From Sapria himalayana (taxonomy: Eukaryota > Streptophyta > Magnoliopsida > Malpighiales > Rafflesiaceae), in assembly GCA_029783825.1 (NCBI GenBank), contig JAREIK010000502.1:117412-181411 (forward strand): 64,000 nt of DNA, read 5' to 3'. Numbering within the stretch: position 1 is the first letter of the stretch; each line of letters starts with the position of its first letter. The position numbers and the translations under genes were made by a program. Below are positions 49,881 to 63,186 of this stretch, in pieces. A model generated the notes under the pieces. It was not told the DNA's origin, did not search any database, and saw nothing but the letters and a program-made list of their open reading frames with translations.

Positions 49881-51489
49881 TGCATGTCATGCACCACATG
49901 ACTGAAAATAACGATCAGCACACCACAAGAGATAGCACATGAGGCCCAGTATTGCACTACCAGAACATCCAACTCTGCATGGTATGTAGAAACCTAGTAT
50001 AATTTACAAATTTCATAGGCTTTAGACTTTACGAAAACTAATTGACAAATAGAAAATAAAAAAAGTCGCCCAGTGAAAATCAGAACAGTACATGCCTAGA
50101 AAAATAGAATTTTTATCTTCCAAAACAAAACAAAAAAACAACACGTGCCAAAACAAAATAATACAATCTCCAATGACCTTGATGCTGATATAATAATAAC
50201 ATGCTTTATATCTTATAAATCTAACATGCTCTCAAAGATAACTTTTCATTATGTATTACTTCTTTTGTGTGGCTTTGTACTTGGTCGCTTTTTTTATAGG
50301 TTTGGTTGCATTAGGAATGAGGCACCCAAACGCATGTATCTATATTATTGAACATGATATGAAAGCGGGGGAAATAAAAGCGATAATGCCGCCGCCACCT
50401 CCATCATTTAAGCTAACATGTTGGAGACTGCCCCAAGACACCTAATGTTTTTTTAAAGAACAATAGTAAAAGTGTTTGGAGCATGCCATCAATATAAGCA
50501 CTACACTACATAGACTATATACAAGTGAAACAAGAAATACATAAATTAAAATTGTGCAATAAATATAATGAATATTATATATATTCATCACCTCAAACTT
50601 CATAGAAAAAAGAAATTAAGATAGTTCAGATAGTTCTCATTAAAATCTTTGCCAACACTTGTGATGAGAATGGCTATTGCTTGGCCTGGCACATGCCAAA
50701 CCTAGAATAGCCTGGGTCTAAACTAGGAAAGCCAGGCATGCCCTCGTTAGTGCCTATCCATGGCACCTGGTCCACTTCACAAGGGCCCATGCTCTAGACC
50801 CTGGTCTCCTATGGGACATGTCCCCTGGATAGTGTGTGCAAGAGGCAAGTGCTGAGCATGATGGTAGCATTATATCAAAATTTCATACATAACATAGATG
50901 TGTTAATTGATATGTGTGTCTATATATACACATAATATAATTATTGTGTATTAAAATATACAAAAAATGTATATAATGTATATAGAATGTACATACAATG
51001 TGTATATACACTCATATTGAATATATACATATACAAATTGTATATAGATAGAAATTATTCTGTAGATACATGTATACATAATGTAAATACAAAATATATA
51101 CATTCAAACCTAGTATATAAAAAATTTAAAATTAAGAATTAAAAAAATATTAAAAAATTATTTAATTTAAAATTATAATTAATACATATTAAAATAAAAT
51201 ATGGTAACATTATCTTTCAAAATAAAACTAAAACAAAAAAAAATATTACAAATCATTAAGTCATAAAATGATAAAAATTATAACATCTTTTTCAATCTAA
51301 CCGTTATGATCTATACAACTTTAAATTTTATCATATACATCATCATATGTATTTTGTTGTAATGTATGAATTTGATTTTAAAGGCTCATTTATGTATTAT
51401 CTTAATCTTTCTATCATAACAAATTTTCAATAATATTGGTTGTAATTTGATTTTCCTATCTAAAATAATATTCACAATAATAAATATGA
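49881..51489. other. Spacer, no gene supported
   Basis: Mixed AT-rich DNA. A short, distinctly GC-richer block at about 50650-50870 (GGCCTGGCACATGCC, AAGCCAGGCATGCCC, CTCCTATGGGACATG) is rich in GGCATG words like the hAT-like MITE but has no visible ends. Frames at 50145-50445 give unremarkable peptides. Confidence 0.4.
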
Positions 51490-51790
51490 TAGATTATATA
51501 CTGGTATATATGTATATGTACATATATACTGGTATATAAGTATTTATATGTACATATATACTCAATAAATGTACATAGCCACTATAGTGTATATGTACAT
51601 ATATACGTGTATACATATACACTATTGTATATATGTACATGTATGTACATTTACACTACAGTGTATATATGTACAGGTATGTACATATATACTAGTAAAT
51701 ACGTATACATAAATACTAGTATATATGTATATGTACATATAATATATGTAAATATACACTATAGCATACATGTACATATATACTCAATCA
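51490..51790. repeat. AT minisatellite
   Basis: Imperfect TATATGTACATATATACT units with ACTATAGTGTATATGTACA variants, the same family as at the window start. Confidence 0.8.
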
Positions 51791-51954
51791 AGTTCCATGG
51801 GTAAAATTACTTGGCTACTCAATGGAGGTTTTCATGTAGATATCAAGTGAATAAGCAAAGCACAAACTAGATGATAAGTAATATTAAATAGAAATGTATA
51901 ATAGTCTAGAAAAGTTCATAAAGCATCCATGAAAGAAACATAATACAGAACTTA

Positions 51955-52395
51955 ATATGATTACAAGTTTCAAATTTTATGAACATTTTTTCACCATTCA
52001 TTAGATTAATAAGGATAAAAAGAAAGCAATATGTGATGGCTATCATAACAATCATACTTTATTTTTGAGATAGGATTGCTTTGATCCATAGCTCCAATAC
52101 CTCATTTTGAGTAGCAGCAAACTCATGATATTTGTATGATTTCATTACCAACGCATGTAGCTTTCCCTGAGCGTACCCAATGAATTGAGGATGAAAATTG
52201 TTAAACAAATTGGAGCTTATATTACTCTCATTATTATAGGAACATTGTGATATGATTACAAGTTTCAAATTTTATGAATATTTTATCAGCATTCATTAGT
52301 TTTATAAGGAAAAATAAAGTAGTTTATGATAGCTATCATCCAAATCATACCTGATTTATAAGGCTGTTTTGTATTGATCCATTGCTCCAGGTAAT
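51955..52395. repeat. Direct duplication with about 290-bp spacing
   Basis: ATATGATTACAAGTTTCAAATTTTATGAAYATTTT with CATTCATTAG and ATAGCTATCAT-type words occurs at about 51955-52105 and again at about 52250-52395. A 69-codon minus-strand frame at 52059-52268 spans the space between. It has no recognised motif and is not called as a gene. Confidence 0.65.
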
Positions 52396-52414
52396 TATAA
52401 GTAGTTATCCATAA

Positions 52415-53350
52415 ATGTATACAAAGTTATAAAAATATATATATATTTACATATATGTATAGATAGTTACAAATATAGTTATATTTAATTATATAGAGTG
52501 TTATATAGTTATACAAATATTTATATATATTTATACACATAGAGTTAAACATAATGTTGTATGTTGTTATACATGTAATTATAATTATAGTTACATGTGG
52601 TTATACATATAGTTACACTTATAGTTATGCTTATATTTATAATTGTAGGTATATATTTTTTTTCTTATAATTTTATATAAGTATACATATAGTTATGTAT
52701 AGGTATAGATATAATAAAATACATTTTTATATACTAATATATGCAAATGTATATTAAATATAAGTTGTAAATTATATATTTAAATTATGTATAAATCTTT
52801 TATAGTTATACATATAATAAGATATAATTATTTATAGTTATATGTTATTATACATATAGTATATATAACTATAAATATTTTTATATAGTTATACATAAAT
52901 ATATAAAGTTATAAATAAATATATAAATTTACATATATGTATACAAAGTTACAAATATAGTTGTATTTAATTATATAGTGTTATATATTTATACAAATAT
53001 TTATATATAATTATACAAATATTTATATATAGTTATACACATATAGTTAAAAATAATGTTGTATGTTGTTACACATGTAATTATACACATAGTTATATGT
53101 GGTTATACATATAGTTACACATATAGTTATATTTATACATGTAGCTATATATATTTTTTATTATAATTTTATATATGTATACATATAGTTATCTATAGGT
53201 ATATATATGGTAAAATATATTTTTATATACTAATATATAAAAATGTATATTAAATATATGTTGTTAATTATATTTTTTAATTTTAGATATGTATAATATT
53301 TTATAGTTATACATATAGTCAAAAACAATTATTTATAGTTATATGTTCTT
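52415..53350 (+). repeat. AT-rich repeat unit C, two tandem copies
   Basis: Two units of about 475 bp (about 52415-52885 and 52890-53350) share ordered landmarks: ACAAATATAGTT(A/G)TATTTAATTATATAG, ATAATGTTGTATGTTGTTA, ATGTGGTTATACATATAG and TTTTTATATACTAATATA. A third, shorter copy lies beyond the ARF retrocopy, and a reverse copy lies at 14270-14720. No coding potential. Confidence 0.85.
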
Positions 53351-53356
53351 ATACAT

Positions 53357-53605
53357 TTGGGATCTAATGGCAAAAAGACACAAAATAGAAAACAAACAAG
53401 CTCGGCTTACATTAGATCTATGCAAAGTAAATGAGGTCTTGTATTTAAGGTGTGTAATATATAAATATAAATATAAATATAATTTGAATCCCCCTAAACT
53501 AGATGATGTCATCCACAAAACAGAACAAAACTCAGACAAAGTAGGAAAAGATTAGATCCACATCCAGATATGTCAACAAAGTTTGTCTCATCATGCTAAA
53601 ATTAT
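53357..53605 (-). other. Probable 3' flank of the ARF retrocopy
   Basis: A non-repeat stretch between the ARF stop and unit C. It could be retained 3' untranslated sequence. No poly(A)-derived T run is visible at the left border (TATACATTTGGG), so the end of the inserted segment is uncertain. TATACAT occurs at both borders (53350-53356 and 54167-54173), but in AT repeats this is weak evidence for a target duplication. Confidence 0.4.
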
Positions 53606-54151
53606 TTATGACTTGTTGGCAATGTAAGTGGAAAGCCAATCAAGAGCCTCATAGAGGCCATCGCCAAAGGTAGCACAGTTGCTCTGTATGTACCAATGGC
53701 ATTGGCGAAGAGAGTGAAGTCCTAGATTGTCAGTAATTTCAGTTGCATTCATAGCATTGGATAGATCTTGCTTATTAACAAACACTAGCAAAACTGCATC
53801 ACAAAACTTTTCCTCGTTTAACAACCTATACAACTTATCTCTAGCTTCAATAACACAATTTCTATCATTGTTGTCCACCACAAATATCAGAAATTGGGTA
53901 TTTTGGAAGTAATCCCTACAGAAAGGGTGAATCTTGTCTTGACCACCAACATCCCACATAGTGAAAATGATGTTTTTGTATTCAATAGTGTCTACATTGA
54001 AGACAATAGTAGAAATTGTGGTGACAATTTCACCAAGCTTCAACTTATACAGAATGGTTGTCTTACCACCACTATCAAGACCTTCTATCAAAATCCACAT
54101 CTCCTTGTTGGCAAATAGCCTACTAAATAGCTTTGTGAACATCAACCTCAT
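53606..54151 (-). pseudogene. Intronless ARF1-class small GTPase, retrocopy with intact frame
   Basis: ARF1 GTPases recruit COPI and adaptor coats to Golgi membranes. The 181-codon frame equals the length of plant ARF1 and has no stop. Start chosen at 54151 ([13 protein letters not shown]), aligning with the family start; 12 further in-frame upstream codons come from AT-repeat DNA. GTP-binding motifs are kept: P-loop GLDSGGKT, switch I Thr48, WDVGGQ with Gln71, NKQD, and CAT. The switch hydrophobic trio Phe51, Trp66 and Tyr81 is kept. Odd: Gly2, the myristoylation site, is Arg; also Pro47 to Ser, Gly50 to Val, Trp78 to Cys. Plant ARF genes normally have introns, so absence of any suggests retroposition. 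It interrupts the unit C array. Loss of Gly2 argues for a pseudogene, the open frame for a young one. Confidence 0.85.
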
Positions 54152-54179
54152 TTCTTTCAATAAATATATACATAAATAT

Positions 54180-54680
54180 TTATACAAGTAGTTAAAAGTA
54201 GTTATACATAAATATATACAAAGTTATAAAAATATATATATATATATTAAATTATATGAATACAAACATGTATACATAGATACAAATATAGTTATATTTA
54301 ATTATATAGAGTATTACATGGTTATACAAATATTTATATATAGTAATACATTTATAGTTATAAATATGTATGTAGTTAAAGATATAGTTATATATAACAT
54401 TTTTATAGCTATAAATTTAGTAAACTATAATTATATATAGTTATATATTATTATACATATGATATATTTTCTTAAAAATATAGTTGTATAGAATTACACA
54501 TATAGTTATATAATATTATAAAATTAAAAAAAATAGTTATATTTAATTATTAATATAGTTATTAATATAGTTATAAAAATAGTTTACATAGTTACAAATA
54601 TAGTTAAATATAATAATGAAGAGTTTTATATAGTTATACAAATATTTATAAATAGTTATCATATACTATGATAACAACAC
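54180..54680 (+). repeat. AT-rich repeat unit C, third partial copy
   Basis: This resumes unit C after the ARF retrocopy (ATACAAAGTTATAAAAATATATAT, then ACAAATATAGTTATATTTAATTATATAGAG). The second half diverges into shorter TATAGTTATA repeats. Confidence 0.75.
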
Positions 54681-56144
54681 CCCCTCAAATACCCAATTGA
54701 ATTACACCACTATAGAGAAAGAATTTGTATCAACAATCTTTTCTTTTGGAAAGTTAATATCATATTTAGTGGGAACCAAAGTCATAGTATATACTAAATA
54801 TTCTATAATCAAATATCTCATAGAAAAGAAAGATGTTAGGCAAAGATTGATTTGATAAATTTTACTATTACAATAGTTTGAACAAGATATATTAGATAAG
54901 AAATGCACATATAATCAAAATTAAAAATAGCTTATAAAGACTAGAAAAAGAAGATAGAAGAGTTGATGAAAAAGATATTAGATAGATTTTTTTATTAAAA
55001 ATATATAAATGACCATGTAAATATATGATTTTGTTTTTTTAAATAATTATTTTTAAATTTTTTTTTCAAATTGAATACATGACAATGTTTTTTTGTAATT
55101 ATTAGATCATTTCAAACATTTTTTATTTATAATAAATATAACATATTGCATATTATGAGGTGCAATTTTTATTTTGTAAATAAATTTTATTTTTAAAGTT
55201 TTATCTTTGTAAAATGAAACTACATAACAAATATATTTTAAAATTTTTTTATAATATTTATTTCACATACATATTGTTATTTATTTTGAAATTTACAACA
55301 TAAATTTTAACAAATGAACATTTTATTAGAAATCAAATTTAGTTAAATGATATTAACTGAAACAAAAATACAAACCCTAAACATATTAAAGCTTAATTAT
55401 TAATACAAACTTATAAAAATACAATAAAAATACATTTATGGTTGAAAAAATTAATTTTAAGTTCCTAAGATATTTGGGAAAATGATAAAGATTTATACAA
55501 TATCCAAAAAAATATGTATGAATGAGATGAATGATATGAATAGATATTAAGTTTCTGAAGCATATAATTATACATGTTGAAGATGTAGTTATATATAATG
55601 GACACCAATAAAAATTTAGGGTTACTCCTAATGACCTAACATGATCTAGAATCTTATTTGGGTAAGATTTACACTTCACTTTGGTCTCACTACATCCATT
55701 TTAGGTTTGATTTGTTGGGATAATGGTAGAAAGCTATGTTCAGAGATTTGAGGATCTAGAAAATGTATAGTTCTTATTAAAATTATCATTTCTAATAATT
55801 TTAAAATATGAGTGTGTACTCTTGCTTTTCATGCATGCTTTGCATGTGCTTCTTTTTAAAGTGGAAAACAATAGTCTTGTTTTGCATTTGTTTCTTTAAA
55901 TAAAACAATAATTAAAAGAAGGATTCTGCTGGTAGAAGTTGATGATCACTCCAATTGGGGCTCCTTCATTTTTCGAAGCCTTCATGTTCAATACGATGGT
56001 TCATGTTCATGCCAAGGTGGATCATTTTCATTCTTCAGCAATAAATTATCAAGGTTGAGACTTGAGGTGGGTCATTATTTTTTGTTTATGTTTTTTATCT
56101 TAGGAAGGTGTGATACAGAAATATGGCTATGATTTCTTCACTGG
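54681..56144. other. AT-rich spacer, no gene seen
   Basis: Frames are short. A more balanced patch at 55920-56090 contains GTTCATGTTCATGCCAAGGTGG but no recognisable protein. Confidence 0.45.
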
Positions 56145-56710
56145 TGACCAGAGAAACTAGGGGAGAGAAAGGAACGTCAATTTCATGAATAGATTATACT
56201 TTATGCAATGTCATTAGATGTATTGATGAAGATGTAATAAAATTTTGTTATGTTTTTGTTTTAACAATGTAATATATAGTATCAAAAAAATGTATTAATT
56301 GCTTTTATATTTTGTTAATTATAAATTATGGTTTATAGTTTATGTTTTTATTTAATTTAATATAAAAACTTAAAAATATGTAATCAATTTTTTTGTAAAA
56401 AAATAAAATAGTAAAAATAATTTTGGAATGAAAATAGCTATGGAATTTTCCCTCACTAATTTAGCTAGGGACTTTTCTGTAAATCTAAAATACGATCAAA
56501 ATTAGCAAGGGAAAAAATAAATTTAGCTAGGGAATTTTATGCCGTTAAAAATTTTTTGATAAGGAATATTTTGAACATTGATTTTTTGCGATGAGCACAT
56601 TAATTTTGGAAAACTTCGGTTATTAATCCATCGTTATTCTATTTTAGCAACAGCGAACTCCTATTTAGCTAGTGAATATTTCCAAGTTATTTAAGATTTT
56701 TTTTGTAGTA
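56145..56710 (+). mobile_element. CACTA-like 3' end with partial unit A (copy 4)
   Basis: Homologous to about 310-902. It retains the end of the candidate exon (NVNFMNRLYFMQCH-stop, stop at 56215-56217), the AT-rich flank, the subterminal repeats (TTAGCTAGGGAATTTTATGCC and similar) and a terminus TTTTTTTTGTAGTA at 56710. TCTA repeats begin within about 10-40 bases, as they do after the other 3' end at 902. Confidence 0.65.
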
Positions 56711-56719
56711 ATATATATT

Positions 56720-59700
56720 TGATTATCTACATAATAGTATATCTATCAATCTATTTATCTAACTATTTGTCTATCTTTCTATCTGTCTATATATCTACAT
56801 ATCTATATATCTATCTAAAAATCTATTTTTCTATTTGTCTATCTACCAATCTATCTTTTTATCTATCTATCCATTCATCCATCTATCTATGTATCTATCT
56901 ATCTGTCTGTGTATATGTCAATCAATCTATCTATGTATATTCTGTGTATTTATCTATTTGTCTTTTTGTTTAAATCTTTAATTACCTAATTTTATATCTT
57001 TGTAATTGTCAAACTATATATCTTTCTATCTGTATATCTTTCTAACTATCTAATTTGGTTTCAGTCCATCAGTATGTTAGACAATATATATATATCTTTC
57101 TATATATATATATATATATATATATATCTGTCTATCTATCTACCTATCTATCTGTCTACTTATTTCTATATCTATTTGCATATTTTTCTATGTCTATTTT
57201 TCTATATGTCTAATTTTTATTTGTCTATATATCTATTTTACTAACTATCTAACTGTTTATCTATCAATCGAACAATCAATCTAACAGTCTATCTATTTAT
57301 CTATCATTATATCTATCTTTCATTCTATCTATCTATCTATCCATTTGTCTGTCTATCTATCTATCTATCTTTCTAGCTATCTGGCTATCTGTCTATCTTT
57401 CTATCTATACATCTATCTTTTTGGTTATCGATCAGTCTATCAATCTATCCATATATATTAATATTTGTCTATATGAATATCAGCCTTTATATCCATCTCC
57501 CTATCTACCTATTTTTTTTATTTGACTAACTTTATTTTTTATATATCTATCTATCTACCTTTCTATCTATCTCTTTCCCTTTCTATAAGTCTATTTGTCT
57601 ATCTATCTTTCTATGTATTTATTTATTTTTCTATCTATATCTCTATAATTATATTTGTCTTTCTATCTATCAATCTATCTATCGATTAGCCAATCTGTAT
57701 AGCTATCTATCTATCTATTTGTATATATATCTATTTGTATAACTACCTAACTCTTTAACTATCAATCAGACTATCAGTATATTAGTCTATCTATTTAACA
57801 TTCTATCAATCTTTTTTTCTTTCTATCTATCTATCAATATGTCTATCTAGATATCTATTAATTTGTATATCTATCTATCAATATACCTGTCTTTCTACCT
57901 ATCTACTTATCGACCTAATTATTTATCTCTCTATCTTTCTATATATCTATTTGTGTATCTATCTAGCTGTCTATCTATTTATTTGTTTAACTATTTGTCT
58001 ATCTATCTATATGACTATCTTTCAATCCATCTATCAGACTATATGTATATATATATATATATATGTCAATCTATCTATATTTTTATCTTCTTATCCTCCG
58101 ATCTACTTTTTTGGCTATCTATATATATGTTTATTTGTCATTCTGTAAATCTATCTATCTGTCAATTTTGTTAAACATCAATCTATCTATCTATCTATCA
58201 ATTTATATGTTAATGTCTATCTATCTATTTATCTATTTAACTATCTATATATCTATCTAACTATATAAATGTCTATCTATAATTCTATCTGTCTATCAAT
58301 AAATTTTTCTATTTGTGTATCTATCAATTTGACTATATGTTTATATGTTTATCTGTTTATTAGTTTATCTATCTATATATCTTTCTACCTATTTACCCAT
58401 CTATCTCTCTACCTATCTCTATATCTATTTGTGTATTTATCTATGTGTCTATCTGTCTAATTGTCTATATATCTATTTTCCTAACTATCTGACTATTTAA
58501 CTATCAATACAACTATCAGTCTATTAGTAAATCTATGTATCTATTTATCTATCTATATATCTATCTCTTATCAATCTATCAATCTATCTGTCTATATATC
58601 TATCTATCTAACTATTTGTCTATTTGTATATATGCCTATGTACTCTTCTACCTATCTACATATTTGTTGATCAGTCTATCTTTCTATCTATCTATCTATA
58701 TCATTATTTTTGTATCAATCTATTTTTCAATCTATGTATCTATCTATCAATTTATCTATCTATCTATATGTCTCATTATATTTGTTGATCTGTGTATCAA
58801 TCAATCAATCTATTCTTCTATCTCTATATCTATCTATCTATCTATCTTTTTATCTAATTGTCAATATATATATATATTTGCCTAACTATCTATCAATCTA
58901 ACTCTATAACTATCAATCAAACTATCAGTCTACCTATCTATCTGTTTATCATTCTTCCTATCTAACTAACTAACTAACTAACTAACTATCTAACTAATTA
59001 ACAAACTATCTATCTATCTATCTTTGTATCTATCTTTTATTAAGATATTTGTCTCTCTATTTATCTATTTATCAATCTATCTTTCTATCTATCTATCTTT
59101 TTATTTATTTATCTATTTTTATGTCTAACTAACTAACTAACTATATGTCTATCTGTCTATCTATCTATCTACCTTTGTGTCTATTTGTAAATTTATATAT
59201 CTATCTATCTGCCAATATATATATCTATCTATCTATCTATTTTTCTATCCTATTATCTATCAATCAATCTATTTTTCTATCAATATATTTATATATCTAT
59301 TTGTTTATCAATCCATCTATCTATTTATCTATCTGTCTATCTTCCCATTTATCATTTAGATGATTTATCTATCTAACTAACTAACTATCTATCTAGCAGC
59401 CTATCCTTACATCTATCTATCTACCTGACTATATGTCTATATATATATATGTTAAACAATCTATATTTTTATCTTCTTAACCTCATATCAGTTTTTTTGT
59501 CTATCTATCTATATGTTTTACTATCAATTTGAATATCAATTTATCTGTCTATTTGTTTAATAGTCTATCTATCTATCTATCTTTCTATCTAGCTATCTAT
59601 ATGTTAATATGTCTAACTATCTAATTATATATCTATTTTTCGATCTATCTATCTATCTATCTATTTATCTATTTATCTATCAATATATCAAACTATCTAT

Positions 59701-60134
59701 CTGTCTAATTGTCTTTCTATCAAACTATCAATCTACCTTTCTAATAATCTATCTAGCTATCTATTTATCTATCTGGTTATCTATCTAAATGTCTATTTTT
59801 GTATCTATTTATTTGTCTGTCTACATATCTATATATCTATCTATATATAAATTTGTATATTTGTTTATTTTTTTATCTATCTATCTATGTATATTTATAT
59901 CTTTCTATTTCTTTATCTATGTATTTATATATCTATCCTCTAGTCTATCTATCTATATATCTGTCTGTCTGTCTATCTGTATGTCTATCTATCTATGTGT
60001 CTATGTATATAATACTATATCTATTTATCTATCTATATATCTATCTATATAAGTTTCTATCTATCTGTCTATCTATTTATCTATCTCTATATCAATCTAT
60101 CTGTCTAATTGTCTATCTCTTTATTTTTTTATCC

Positions 60135-60165
<31 letters not shown>

Positions 60166-61315
60166 TGTGTATCTGTGTATCTATCTATCTATCTATCAGT
60201 CTTTTTGTCTATCTATCTATCTATCTATCTATGTTTCTATCTATATATCTATATGATTATCTATTTATCTATCTAAATTTCATTTTGTATATCTTTCTAT
60301 CTGTAAAACTATAATTCTTTTTATCTATCTATCTGACTATTTTTCTATTAGTTTTTCTATCTATCTCTCTATCTCACTATCTTTCTATTTGTCTATTTGT
60401 ATATCTTACTATCTTTTGATATATCTATCTATCTATTTATCTATATATTTATCTATTTATAAGTCTTTCAATTTATTTAGGTATTTGTCTATATGTATAA
60501 CTAAATATATGAGTATCTATTAATTTATCTTTCTATTTATCTATGCATCAACCAATCTATCTATCTATCTTTCTCTCTATATATCTGTCTGTCTATCTAT
60601 CTATGTATTTTTCTATCAATCTTTCTATTTGTATAATGTTTATCTATCTGTCTAACTATTTATATATCTATCTTGATATCTATTTATTTGTCTATCTGTG
60701 TATCTTTCTAAATAACTATTTGTCTATCCCTCTAGGCTCTAGCTATCTTTTTTTTATCTCTCTATCTTTTTATATGTTTAACTATTTATCTATCAATCAA
60801 TATATCTCTCTTTATGTATATTTGTTTATTAATCTATCTACCTATTGGTTTATCTATCAATCTGTATATCTATCTATCTTTCCATTTATCTGGCTAAATG
60901 ACAATATGTGTATCTATACATCTACCTATCTATTTATATTATTGTTTATCTATCTATCTGACTATTTATTTATCTATCTATCTGTATATATGGCTATTTA
61001 ATTATCCTTATGTCTGTCTCTCTTTGTGCCTATCTATCTGTCTATGTCTTTGTGTATGTGTCTAGGTGCCTATGTATCTATGCCTCTATGTGTCTAAATG
61101 TATATGTGTCTATGTGTCTACGTGTATATGTGTATTAGTGTATATGTGTCTATTTTTTAATGGATCTAGGTGTCTATCTATTTATGTATATATCTACCTA
61201 TGTATATATCTATCTATCTATCAATCTTTCTACATATATATCTATCTATCTATCTGCCTATCTATTTATTTTTAGCTCTATATATCTATATATGTTTCAA
61301 TTTATCATTCTATCT
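56720..61315 (+). repeat. Degenerate (TCTA)n array 4a
   Basis: About 4.6 kb of TCTA-polarity repeats. Local higher-order copies are visible: CTAACT..TTTAACTATCAATCA-ACTATCAGT recurs at about 57745, 58490 and 58880, and a TATTTTTATCTTCTTA(A/T)CCTC block recurs at about 58077 and 59463. Open LSIY frames are artefacts. Confidence 0.95.
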
Positions 61316-61325
61316 ATTTGCCTAC

Positions 61326-61835
61326 ATAGATAGAAAGATAGATAATATAAACAGAAAAATAGATACATAAATACATATACATAAATAAAAAGATAGATAA
61401 CCAAATGGATAGATAGACAGATAGACGGATAGACAAATAGATAGATAAGAGAGAGAAGAGAGAAGAGAGAGAAGATAGATAGATGGAGAGATAAATACAA
61501 GATAGATAAACAAATAGATAGATAGATAGATAGATAAATAGACATATAAATATAAATATAAATATAAATATAATATATATATATATATATATATATAAAT
61601 ATAAAGATAGATAGACACAAAGATAGACATAAAGATAGACAAAAAGATGATAGATAATTAGATAGATAGATAGATAAATAGATACATATACATATCGATA
61701 GACAAATAGACATATAAATAGATATAAAGTTAGAAAGATTGATAGAAAATTGATTGATAGATTGATAGACAGATTGATAGATAGATAGTTAGATAGATAT
61801 ATTAATAGATAGATAGACAAATAGACTATCAAATA
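61326..61835 (-). repeat. GATA-polarity island (array 4b)
   Basis: About 0.5 kb in which the repeat reads GATA on the plus strand, flanked on both sides by TCTA polarity. Inverted motifs lie at both borders. It includes a (GAGA)n patch at 61445-61485 and an (AT)n run near 61570. Confidence 0.95.
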
Positions 61836-61849
61836 ATTTTATTTGATAG

Positions 61850-63103
61850 ATAACTAATTATATGTCTATCAAATAAATTTATTTTTCATTCTATATATTT
61901 TTCAACCTATCTATATAATTATTATTGTATCTATCTATATGTCTATCTCTCTATCTATCTATCTGTCAATTTAGTCAATCTATCTTTATATCTATATAAT
62001 TATTTGTGAATCTATCTATATGTCTATCTATCTATCTATTTATCTGTGCATTTATTGATTTGACTATCTATCTATCTACTTATCTATGTGTCTATCTAAC
62101 TTTTTGTTTTTCTATCTATGTATTTATTTGTTTATCTTTCTATCTATATATTTATCTATAATCATATTTATCTAAATGTATGTCTATCTATTTGTCTATC
62201 TTTCTATCTATCCATTTTTCTTTCTATCTTTCTTTCATGTATTTCTTTATATTTTTCTATCTATTTATCTATGAATCTATCTATCTATCTATCAATCTAT
62301 ATGTCTATTTGTATGTCTGTCTATCTATCAAACTATCTATCTATCTATTTGTCTATATATCTATCTTTCTAATTGTCTAATTATATATCTGTCCATCAAT
62401 CAATCTATCTATCTGTATTATATGTCGATCAGTCTTTCTCTTAATCAATCAATTTATCTATTTATATATTTATCTATCTATCTATTTGTCTATTTGTCTA
62501 TCTATCTATTTGTATATCTCACTATCTATTTATTTTTTTGTCTATCTATCGCTATCTATCAATCTATATATCTATGTGTATATATATATGTGTGTGTGTG
62601 TCTATCTATCTATTTATTTTTCTAACTATCTATATGTCTATCCTTCTATATGTCTACTTGTCATTAGATCTATTTGTCTATCTAACATCTCTCTATCTAT
62701 CTATCTATTAATCTATCTATTTATATATTTATCTATGTCTCACTCTATCTTTCTATTTATCTATTTATCTTTCGATCTATCTATATGTCTATCTATATAT
62801 TTGTCTATTTGTTAATCTATCTATTTTTTTATTTGTATATATATCTATTTATTTGAATTTCTATATTATATCTTTTATCTATATATCTATCTATTTGTCT
62901 AAATGTCTATTTATTTATCTATATTTGTGTCTATTTATATTTTTTCCTTTTTCTCGATACATTTATCTATATAACTATCTATTTGTCTATAAGTAAATCA
63001 TTTTATCTTTATATCTATCTATCTGTCTAATAGTCTATCTATCTATCTATCTAATTTTTTATCTATCTCTATGTCTGTCTATTTGTTTATCTATCTATCT
63101 TTC

Positions 63104-63186
<83 letters not shown>

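Noticed and set aside
50145..50445. Overlapping hydrophobic short frames as a membrane protein
   Set aside because: Short, AT-driven, no conserved motif and no supporting context.
52059..52268. 69-codon minus-strand frame as a gene fragment
   Set aside because: No recognisable motif. It lies between the two copies of a 290-bp direct duplication and has no support from the paralogous copy.
53350..54173. TATACAT at both borders as a target-site duplication of the ARF retrocopy
   Set aside because: The heptamer is common in the surrounding AT repeat, and no poly(A)-derived tract adjoins it.
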